From the NCBI GenBank assembly GCA_021155145.1, contig JAJNPX010000435.1, positions 1 to 6,155 on the forward strand: a DNA stretch of 6,155 bases. The letters are read 5' to 3'. The stretch is from Acidisarcina sp. Its GTDB lineage: Bacteria > Acidobacteriota > Blastocatellia > Pyrinomonadales > Pyrinomonadaceae. How positions within the stretch are numbered: the stretch's first letter is position 1; every line of letters begins with the position of its first letter. Shown piece by piece: positions 1 through 5,352 of the stretch. A program made the translations under genes and the position numbers. Under the pieces are notes generated by a model. The model had not been told where the DNA came from. It searched no databases and saw only the letters and a program-made list of their open reading frames with translations.

Positions 1-329
1 GTCTCGACACTGAACGAATCGGCCCGGGCATCTATCTTCAGATCGACCGCCGCCAATGATTCCTTGCTGTCGGCGATCTTTGTAGCCTCGAGCCTCACTT
101 CGCTTCGGTCCCAGGCTACGATCTCGATCGAGCCGTTTACGTTCGAGACGCTGACGCGGCCGTTCGGCGTTAAAGGATAAGTTTGTTCGAATTTTTCGAT
201 CTCGTCCGCGGCCCTTGTTGCCGCTGCGGTCTCCGTACTGCGACGGTCGGGCGAATCAGCGGTAGGTACGGCATCACTGCTGTTTGAGAAAATAAGGCCT
301 GCAACGACAAAAGAATATATCCAGCTCAT
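1..329 (-). CDS. DUF4097-like exported beta-strand-repeat protein, 5' part only
   Basis: The reverse strand reads open from ATG at 329-327 to the left edge, giving 109 codons; the C-terminal part lies outside the window. The protein starts MSWIYSFVVAGLIFS, a short hydrophobic stretch that could be a weak signal peptide or anchor, although it lacks the usual basic N-region. A low-complexity Ala/Thr/Asp-rich linker follows to about residue 45. Then comes the signature I recognise: GRVSVSNVNGSIEI, followed by a VAWDRSEVRLEATK strand pair. This pattern, with a Gly-Ser turn between strands and W-D before the next strand, is typical of DUF4097 putative-adhesin/beta-helix proteins, which are usually exported or membrane-bound and of unknown function. 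The start is supported by GGAGA seven bases upstream and an in-frame TAA further upstream. The gene is divergent from the glycosyltransferase cluster and is probably an independent unit. Family call fairly sure, role unknown. Confidence 0.75.
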   Translation of the reverse strand, partial: MSWIYSFVVAGLIFSNSSDAVPTADSPDRRSTETAAATRAADEIEKFEQTYPLTPNGRVSVSNVNGSIEIVAWDRSEVRLEATKIADSKESLAAVDLKIDARADSFSVE

Positions 330-336
330 AAATGCG

Positions 337-341
337 TCTCC
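337..341 (-). promoter_or_regulatory. Ribosome binding site of the DUF4097-like gene
   Basis: On the minus strand GGAGA lies seven bases before ATG 329-327. Together with the upstream in-frame stop TAA it fixes this start. Confidence 0.65.
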
Positions 342-483
342 AATTTATCTGAGGTTTGTCCCCGTATCTGCAATCAAAACACCACGATATACGCCTTTAT
401 GACAAATTAATTAGGTCGATCCGCGCCTTTTCCGCATCTTATTCTCTTTTGATTCGCCGCACGGTCGATGCCCGCAATGGTAA

Positions 484-500
484 TTAAAGATCCGTTAAAG
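484..500. repeat. TTAAAG direct repeat with 11-bp period
   Basis: TTAAAG occurs at 484-489 and again at 495-500, with five bases between copies. The copies start 11 bp apart, about one helical turn, which is the spacing used by tandem-binding winged-helix response regulators. It lies upstream of the candidate PHP promoter. Whether any protein binds it is unknown; two hexamers can recur by chance in AT-rich DNA. Confidence 0.3.
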
Positions 501-531
501 GTTACGCCAGATCTAATTTCCCTTTTGCCGA

Positions 532-560
532 TTTACTAGGTTGGGGCTATTTGGTAGATT
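532..560 (+). promoter_or_regulatory. Candidate sigma70-type promoter for the PHP gene
   Basis: TTTACT (532-537, four of six matches to TTGACA) and TAGATT (555-560, four of six to TATAAT) are separated by exactly 17 bp. They end 36 bases before the PHP start codon, a sensible distance for a short leader. It is a consensus match only, and promoter consensus in this lineage is not established here. It is the best plus-strand candidate I saw in the gap. Confidence 0.3.
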
Positions 561-585
561 ATAGGGTTTGATCCAGGCTGTAACC

Positions 586-590
586 GGAGA
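586..590 (+). promoter_or_regulatory. Ribosome binding site of the PHP gene
   Basis: GGAGA lies six bases before ATG 597 and clearly decides this start. Confidence 0.75.
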
Positions 591-596
591 AACGAA

Positions 597-1826
597 ATGA
601 ATTCAGATAAGACACGGCTGCATATTCTAAGAAAAAAGGGCGACCTCACTTCTAAGGGAAAAACGGGCGTATCTCTTCACTGTCACACGGAGAATTCGAG
701 GGAAATGCTGGATTTCATCCCGCATTACGCCGAAAAGCTCCCGATAATTTCGTTTTTCTGGCATCGGGAGCGAGACAACTATCTCAAGCGCGAGGGCAAG
801 GCTATCGACTTTTCGACGGCATATTGGTCGCCGCCGCTATCGCCTCAGGGTGTGTTTGACATCGAAAAAGAGCAGATCGAGGACGCGAACCTGAATGCCA
901 TCGTTTCACTTACCGACCACGACAGTATTGAGGCAGGCCTGGCAGTGAACGGTAATGAGGGTTCGAGCGGCGCCCCGATATCGATGGAATGGACCGTCCC
1001 TTTTGAATACGGTTTCTTTCACGTCGGCGTTCACAATCTGCCCAGGGACCGTTCGGCCGAGCTTACCGAGACGCTTCTTGATTTCACTTTCAATGAAGCT
1101 AATCACAACGATGTGAAATTGAACGAGATGTTCGCTCTGCTCAATGAAATACCGGGCGTACTGGTCGTACTCAATCATCCTTTGTGGGACATAGAGATCG
1201 TCGGCAAGGCTCGCCACAAGGCATTGCTTGATGACTTCCTGAGCCGCCACTTGCATTGGATCCACGCATTCGAGGTAAACGGATTTCGCTCCTGGTCTGA
1301 GAATAAAGGCGTCATCGACCTTGCGGAAAAGCTGGGAGTTCCGCTGGTCACGGGCGGTGACCGCCACGGATGTAAGCCGAATACGGTGATCAACGTGACC
1401 AACGCCTCTACTTTTGAGGAGTTTGCAGATGAGGTAAGAACCGACAAGAGGAGCGAGGTCGTGCTGATGCCGGCCTATGAACAGCCGCTCCATTCGCGGC
1501 AGCTCGAATCCTTTTCTGAGATCCTGTCACACTACCCGCATTTCCGCATTGGACGGAAAAAGTGGTTCGACCGTGTTTACTTCGACACGGGGGACGGCAA
1601 CGGCGTGCGATCGCTGTCCTCGCACGGTTGGGAACGCGGAGGCCCGCTCTGGCTGCGGCTTGCGATCGTTACGCTCGGCATCATGGGAAGCCCGGTGATC
1701 CGCCCGTTCTTTCGAATCGCTCGAAAGAAAAAGGACAGAGTGCCAAAGTTCGTTCAAGTTTCTCCACCTAGTTTTGCTGAGACAGACGAAGTGGTCCGCG
1801 AACTGACCTCCGATCCGGTAAGTTAA
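597..1826 (+). CDS. PHP-domain metal-dependent phosphoesterase with hydrophobic C-terminal segment
   Basis: This 409-residue protein carries a full set of metal-binding motifs of the PHP (polymerase and histidinol phosphatase) superfamily: HCH at 28-30, TDHD at 106-109, E131 in MEWTVPF, H142/H146 in FFHVGVH, H194 in LNHPLWD, and D255-x-H257 in GGDRHG. Such enzymes hydrolyse phosphoester bonds with two or three bound metals; known members act on nucleotides, histidinol phosphate or phosphotyrosine. The spacing between the first two motifs (about 75 residues) is much longer than in compact PHP enzymes, so an insert covers residues 40-95. Residues 350-368 form a hydrophobic stretch followed by a basic patch (RIARKKK, 373-379), which could hold the protein at the inner membrane face. 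The final 30 residues look unstructured. It leads a run of envelope-type glycosyltransferase genes, suggesting a role in glycoconjugate processing or its regulation; the substrate is unknown. Active PHP fold: confident. Confidence 0.88.
   Translation: MNSDKTRLHILRKKGDLTSKGKTGVSLHCHTENSREMLDFIPHYAEKLPIISFFWHRERDNYLKREGKAIDFSTAYWSPPLSPQGVFDIEKEQIEDANLNAIVSLTDHDSIEAGLAVNGNEGSSGAPISMEWTVPFEYGFFHVGVHNLPRDRSAELTETLLDFTFNEANHNDVKLNEMFALLNEIPGVLVVLNHPLWDIEIVGKARHKALLDDFLSRHLHWIHAFEVNGFRSWSENKGVIDLAEKLGVPLVTGGDRHGCKPNTVINVTNASTFEEFADEVRTDKRSEVVLMPAYEQPLHSRQLESFSEILSHYPHFRIGRKKWFDRVYFDTGDGNGVRSLSSHGWERGGPLWLRLAIVTLGIMGSPVIRPFFRIARKKKDRVPKFVQVSPPSFAETDEVVRELTSDPVS
1707..1729. repeat. Perfect 9-bp inverted repeat inside the PHP gene
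   Basis: TTCTTTCGA (1707-1715) and TCGAAAGAA (1721-1729) are exact reverse complements around the 5-base loop ATCGC. The element lies in the part of the PHP gene encoding FFRIARKK and could fold as an mRNA hairpin. No T-run follows on either strand, so it is not a standard intrinsic terminator. It may be a by-product of the coding sequence. Confidence 0.5.
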
Positions 1827-1836
1827 ATTTTGACCA

Positions 1837-1854
1837 AGATCTTTTAGTGGATCT
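1837..1854 (+). repeat. Small hairpin upstream of the terminator
   Basis: AGATC (1837-1841) pairs with GATCT (1850-1854) around an 8-base loop. GGATC at 1849-1853 can alternatively pair with GATCC at 1863-1867, whose bases lie in the terminator loop; that pairing is incompatible with both neighbouring stems. The 5-bp stems are weak and include the palindrome GATC, so this may be coincidental. Confidence 0.25.
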
Positions 1855-1856
1855 CT

Positions 1857-1885
1857 GGCGGCGATCCGGTGCCGCCTTTTGTTTT
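1857..1885 (+). terminator. Intrinsic terminator between the PHP gene and the first glycosyltransferase
   Basis: A perfect 6-bp GC stem, GGCGGC (1857-1862) with GCCGCC (1871-1876), closes an 8-base loop and is followed at once by TTTTGTTTT (1877-1885). This is the layout of a rho-independent terminator. It lies 31 bases after the PHP stop codon and ends only 14 bases before the GTG of the next gene, so it either separates the two genes or acts as an attenuator that lets part of the transcription through. Confidence 0.55.
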
Positions 1886-1899
1886 GTGGTTTGGTATCT

Positions 1900-3108
1900 G
1901 TGAACACGACTATTCGGACAGCATTTTTCCCAGACTCGTATCTCGAGGTCAATGGCGCCGCTATGACGAGCCAGCGTTTGACCGGCTATGCCGCCAAGAA
2001 CGCCTATCCGTTCCTGTGCATCCACGCCGCACCGACGACAAGGGCGTGGAACGAGGGATCGATCTCCTATCTTTCGTTGAAGCGGTCACCTGTGTCGTTC
2101 AAGCTCGACGAAGACCTGGCGTATGATCCGCTCTTCCAGCGACACCTCGGCCGCGTGCTGCGTGAATTGGTGAGATTTCGACCCGACGTGATACACATCA
2201 CCGGATTGAACGACGTAAGCATCGTCGGGGCTTATCTCGCGTGGAAACTTCAATTGCCGCTTGTTGGTTCGTGGCACACGAACATCCACGAATTTGCCGC
2301 AAGTCGCCTGGAAACTATCTTGGGATTTTTGCCACGATCGGCCGTTTCGAAGATCGCGGACTTCGCGCAACAGAAGATAATGTACGGCTCGATCCAGTAT
2401 TATCGAATGCCGAAGGTGATCCTTGCTCCTAATCAGGAGTTGATCGACGCACTTCACAATGGGACCGGGCGCGTTGCGAGATTGATGACCCGCGGCGTCG
2501 ATACCGAAAAATTTTCGCCCGAAAAACGGAACGTCGATGACGGAATTTTCAGGCTCGGTTTTGTCGGGCGCCTCCGCGCAGAAAAGAATGTACGCCTATT
2601 GGTCGATCTCGAAAAGGACCTTATCGAGAAAGGCGAGACGAATTTTAAGTTTCTGATCATAGGCGAAGGTTCGGAGCGGGAACATCTCGAGAAAAATCTT
2701 AAGAACGCCGAGTTCACAGGCTTCTTGAGCGGCGAGGCTCTATCGGAAGCCTATGCGAACATGGACGTTTTTGTATTCCCGTCCGAGACTGACGCCTTTG
2801 GCAATGTGGCCCAGGAGGCACATGCATCCGGGGTTCCGGCGATCGTCACGGACCAGGGCGGGCCGAAGTTCATTGTAAAGCACGGCGAAACCGGGTTTGT
2901 TGCAAAAGACCTGAACGATTTTTCACGCTATACTAGGCTTTTGATGAGTGAGCCCGAAACTTTACAGGCGATGAAGGCGGCCTCGAGGTCAAGCGCGATG
3001 TCGCGGTCGTGGGACTCGGTTTTTGAAAGCGTATATGACGCCTACCACGAAGCTGTTGCGATCTCAGAGGCATTAGCCGTAATGAAAGAACGCGAGGGGA
3101 TCGCTTGA
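1900..3108 (+). CDS. GT4-family glycosyltransferase, MgtA/PimB-like subtype
   Basis: This 402-residue GT-B protein fits the normal size for GT4 retaining glycosyltransferases, which move a sugar from a nucleotide donor to a lipid or glycan at the inner membrane face. The N-domain opens with FFPDSYLEVNGAA (9-21), the usual glycine-containing acceptor loop, and has RPDVIHITG and SWHTN (124-128). The C-domain starts after RGVD (198-201) with GFVGRLRAEKN (220-230; R224 and K229 are expected donor-phosphate contacts). It continues with LIIGEGSE and D298-AFGNVAQ-E306 followed by AHASG. The first acidic residue of the E-x7-E pair is Asp in a SETDAFG context, as in MgtA-, PimB- and SQD2-type enzymes that often glycosylate lipids, so this is not a defect. 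I chose GTG 1900: TTG 1879 lies inside the terminator T-run, and ATG 1963 would remove the first Rossmann strand. TTG 1891 is possible. No Shine-Dalgarno is visible. Donor and acceptor unknown. Confidence 0.9.
   Translation: MNTTIRTAFFPDSYLEVNGAAMTSQRLTGYAAKNAYPFLCIHAAPTTRAWNEGSISYLSLKRSPVSFKLDEDLAYDPLFQRHLGRVLRELVRFRPDVIHITGLNDVSIVGAYLAWKLQLPLVGSWHTNIHEFAASRLETILGFLPRSAVSKIADFAQQKIMYGSIQYYRMPKVILAPNQELIDALHNGTGRVARLMTRGVDTEKFSPEKRNVDDGIFRLGFVGRLRAEKNVRLLVDLEKDLIEKGETNFKFLIIGEGSEREHLEKNLKNAEFTGFLSGEALSEAYANMDVFVFPSETDAFGNVAQEAHASGVPAIVTDQGGPKFIVKHGETGFVAKDLNDFSRYTRLLMSEPETLQAMKAASRSSAMSRSWDSVFESVYDAYHEAVAISEALAVMKEREGIA
3094..3100 (+). promoter_or_regulatory. Ribosome binding site supporting the TTG start at 3105
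   Basis: GAGGGGA lies four bases before TTG 3105 within the end of the preceding gene. The in-frame ATG at 3135 has no comparable site, so the TTG is favoured. Confidence 0.5.
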
Positions 3109-3938
3109 ATAAGGACGGGCCTGAACTGGATCCGATGAACGACATCACATTTGAAGAAGCACCAGACGTGCCTCAAACACATACCATAACCGAGGCGCTT
3201 CAGAGCGTTTGGAACGAACCCGGCCAGTTCATAAAAAATTGGAACTACAAGGGGGCGGTACTTAGCGGTGTCCTTCGTGCCCCGATCTTCCTGATCACAT
3301 ATCTGGCGGGGCGTGAGAGCATAAGGCTCGCCGTCGGGGCGGCCGCCATTCAATTTATGTTCCGGTTCGCATTCGCCGGCGTCGGCGGTACCCTTATCCA
3401 GCGTTTTCGTCGGGTTGAGCCGCCTTGGAAAGCGCTTCTGGCGATCATGCTCATCCTCCCGCTTATCAGCCACCTGTTCGAATTCGCCATCCAGTTCATG
3501 TTCGCTTACTTCACGTCCACACAGGACCACACTGATGAAGCGATCCTGCGGTCGATAACGGTTTCGATAATCTCGGCCCTGTTCACACTATTCGCAATGC
3601 GGAGAAATGTGATGATCGTCGGTGAAGAGGACAGCCGCTCGCTGTTTCACGATATCTCGCGTCTGCCGGTGCTGGTGTTCGAGTTCTGCGCGTTTATACC
3701 GAATGAGATCGCTTCGCTGATACGTCGCGGGGCATTGTTGACCGCCGGGATAGCCGTGATCGGTTTTGGAATGTTCGCGCAGATCATGATCTGGGCGATC
3801 GTCAATCGGCCGTTCTGGACGTACAGCGGCGGAAAGTCGATCCCTTTCTTCAAGTATTGGGGCTTCAATGGGCTGCTCCTGATGATCCTTGCCGTCATTG
3901 TGTCGCTTATAGTATTCAACCGCAAACATCACCGGTGA
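3105..3938 (+). CDS. Unrecognised multi-pass inner-membrane protein between two glycosyltransferases
   Basis: I do not recognise a named family. The 277-residue protein has an acidic soluble N-terminus of about 45 residues, with LQSVWNEPGQF near 32-42. Several hydrophobic segments follow, at about 51-68, 73-98, 110-135, 148-165, 187-205, 210-233 and 253-271, suggesting five to seven membrane spans. It ends in the basic tail NRKHHR. Polar motifs between spans stand out: RFRRVEPPW (100-108), DHTDEAILRS (141-150), VGEEDSR (172-178) and NRPFWTYSGGK (234-244). No transporter signature, O-antigen ligase motif or catalytic pattern is evident. The start is TTG 3105, which overlaps the previous stop as TTGA and has GAGGGGA in front; ATG 3135, ten codons in, is the alternative. 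The overlap indicates translational coupling to the first glycosyltransferase. A scaffold, flippase or glycan-assembly partner is conceivable from context, but that is inference only. Confidence 0.8.
   Translation: MNKDGPELDPMNDITFEEAPDVPQTHTITEALQSVWNEPGQFIKNWNYKGAVLSGVLRAPIFLITYLAGRESIRLAVGAAAIQFMFRFAFAGVGGTLIQRFRRVEPPWKALLAIMLILPLISHLFEFAIQFMFAYFTSTQDHTDEAILRSITVSIISALFTLFAMRRNVMIVGEEDSRSLFHDISRLPVLVFEFCAFIPNEIASLIRRGALLTAGIAVIGFGMFAQIMIWAIVNRPFWTYSGGKSIPFFKYWGFNGLLLMILAVIVSLIVFNRKHHR
3934..3938 (+). promoter_or_regulatory. Probable ribosome binding site of the second glycosyltransferase
   Basis: GGTGA overlaps the stop codon of the membrane-protein gene and can pair with the UCACC end of 16S rRNA. 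It lies nine bases before GTG 3948. Confidence 0.4.
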
Positions 3939-3947
3939 CCTGCCACT

Positions 3948-5342
3948 GTGTCTCAACCAAAGATCAAATCGGTCCACATTACCAATTACTACCATAAGAG
4001 TTCTGGCGGCATCAGCACGTCGTACAACAATCTGATGGCCGCCGCGGAACGTCACGAACGCTACGTGCGGCTTATCGTGCCGGGCGAATCGGAATCGGTC
4101 GAGGACGTAAATCCGTTTGCAAGGATCTATTACGTGCCGGCAAAGCAGTCGCCCGTTTTTGACAAGCGGTATCGTGTGATGATGCCTTGGCAATATATGG
4201 TAGCCGATTCGATCATTCGAAAGATCCTGCTCGCGGAACGGCCCGATATTGTCGAGATAACCGACAAATATACTCTCAGCATCTTCGGCCCGATGGTGCG
4301 CAAGAAGGGATTTCAACAACTGGGCCGCCCCATGCTCGTGCATTTTTCGTGCGAGCGGATGGACGACAACATCGGCTCGTTTCTGGTGGGGGGAAGATTC
4401 GGCAAATGGCTCGCTCGCCGCGTGATCGGAAACTACATCCTCCCGAGCTTCGATTACCATATTGCGAACTCGTCATATACGGCGGAAGAGTTTTATGATT
4501 CTCTTTCGGCAACAAAGGATCCGCGCCGGAGCGATCGATTCCTTAATTGGTGCTGGCGTTATTTCGCAGCTCCCAGGGTTGACGCACGCGAGCGTATCTT
4601 CGTTTGCCCGAGGGGCGTTGACTCCGTCCAGTTCTCTCCCGAACGGGCGTCGGACGAGGTCAAGCGTGCTTTGCGGGAACGGGCAGGCATACCGCTCGAT
4701 TCCACCGTGCTGCTTTACGCTGGCCGCATCTCGCCCGAGAAGAATATCGGGCTTCTGGTCGATATAATGAGGTCGCTTTCAACCGATGAACGGCGCGATC
4801 ACCGTTTGCTTATCGCCGGCGCCGGACCGAAAGCCGATTGGCTAAAGGAACAAACCGATAAGTACTTTCCCGGCAAGATCGTGCAGCTCGGCCATCTCGA
4901 CAAGGAAACTCTCGCCTCATACTACGCGAATGCCGACGTGTTCATACATCCGAATCCAAAAGAGCCTTTTGGAATAGCTCCCCTGGAGGCGATGGCGTCG
5001 GGGGTGCCAACCGTCGCTCCGCGGGCGGGCGGCATACTCTCGTACGCAACGGATGAGAATGCCTGGCTGGTCGAGCCCGCCGGCGAGGAATTCGCCGCAG
5101 CCATCCGCGATATACTCGACGACGATGTCAAAAGAGACGCAAAGGTGGCAAATGCCGTCGCTACCGCCCAAGCAAATACCCGCGAGGCCTCGACCGATCG
5201 GCTCCTCGCCACTTATGACCGGCTTTGGGAAGATTTTCAGGATAGGAACGAACTCTTCACCAATATTGAGGAGTCGAAGGAATTTGATTTTGTGACGAAG
5301 GCGATAAATGCACCGCCCGGCGACGAGATCCTCGCTTCATAG
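3948..5342 (+). CDS. GT4-family glycosyltransferase with interdomain insert and long tail
   Basis: This 464-residue GT-B enzyme is some 60-90 residues longer than typical GT4 proteins. The N-domain has the acceptor loop KSSGGIST (17-24), RPDIVEITD and HFSCERMDDN. The C-domain begins at CPRGVD (220-225) and shows YAGRISPEKN (257-266; R260 and K265 expected to hold the donor phosphates), LLIAGAGP, VQLGHL, and the classical E339-PFGIAPL-E347 followed by AMASG. All catalytic landmarks are present, so it should be an active retaining transferase. The extra length comes from a segment at about 178-218 rich in charged and aromatic residues (RFLNWCWRYF) between the Rossmann domains, and an acidic tail of about 35 residues. 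GTG 3948 lies nine bases after the previous stop; the GGTGA site supports it and no better start exists nearby. Context implies successive sugar additions with the first glycosyltransferase, but sugar and acceptor cannot be read from the sequence. Confidence 0.9.
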   Translation: MSQPKIKSVHITNYYHKSSGGISTSYNNLMAAAERHERYVRLIVPGESESVEDVNPFARIYYVPAKQSPVFDKRYRVMMPWQYMVADSIIRKILLAERPDIVEITDKYTLSIFGPMVRKKGFQQLGRPMLVHFSCERMDDNIGSFLVGGRFGKWLARRVIGNYILPSFDYHIANSSYTAEEFYDSLSATKDPRRSDRFLNWCWRYFAAPRVDARERIFVCPRGVDSVQFSPERASDEVKRALRERAGIPLDSTVLLYAGRISPEKNIGLLVDIMRSLSTDERRDHRLLIAGAGPKADWLKEQTDKYFPGKIVQLGHLDKETLASYYANADVFIHPNPKEPFGIAPLEAMASGVPTVAPRAGGILSYATDENAWLVEPAGEEFAAAIRDILDDDVKRDAKVANAVATAQANTREASTDRLLATYDRLWEDFQDRNELFTNIEESKEFDFVTKAINAPPGDEILAS

Positions 5343-5352
5343 AGATCAGGAA

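Larger units (their letters stand above)
330..596. other. Divergent intergenic region, 267 bp, no gene seen
   Basis: This AT-richer gap separates two genes that point away from each other, so it must hold the promoters of both. I find no convincing ORF, tRNA or structured RNA. It contains a candidate plus-strand promoter (532-560), a TTAAAG direct repeat at 484-489 and 495-500, an AATTAATT palindrome near 406-413, and four GATC sites (418, 489, 510, 570). For the minus-strand gene I found no -35/-10 pair good enough to list. Confidence 0.6.

Noticed and set aside
906..1493. Open frame of 195 codons on the minus strand
   Set aside because: It lies wholly opposite the PHP gene, whose metal motifs prove the plus-strand frame.
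1830..1835. TTGACC as a -35 element for the first GT4 gene
   Set aside because: It matches five of six consensus bases, but no acceptable -10 element occurs 16-18 bp downstream, and the transcript would still meet the terminator.
1963..1965. ATG 1963 as start of the first GT4 gene
   Set aside because: GAGGT lies 13 bases upstream, too far to help, and starting here would delete the first beta strand and the glycine loop conserved in GT4 enzymes.
2791..2817. Loss of the first Glu of the E-x7-E motif in the first GT4 enzyme
   Set aside because: Asp at this place in a SETDAFG context is normal for the MgtA/PimB-like subtype, so it is not evidence of an inactive enzyme.
3780..3793. Perfect 14-bp palindrome CAGATCATGATCTG in the membrane-protein gene
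   Set aside because: It encodes part of a membrane span (QIMIW region), includes two of the abundant GATC words, and a 14-bp palindrome is not very unlikely in 6 kb.
3588..4460. Long open frame of 290 codons on the minus strand
   Set aside because: It lies opposite the membrane-protein gene and the second GT4 gene, crosses their boundary, is rich in His/Arg/Asp in a way typical of antisense frames, and resembles no family.
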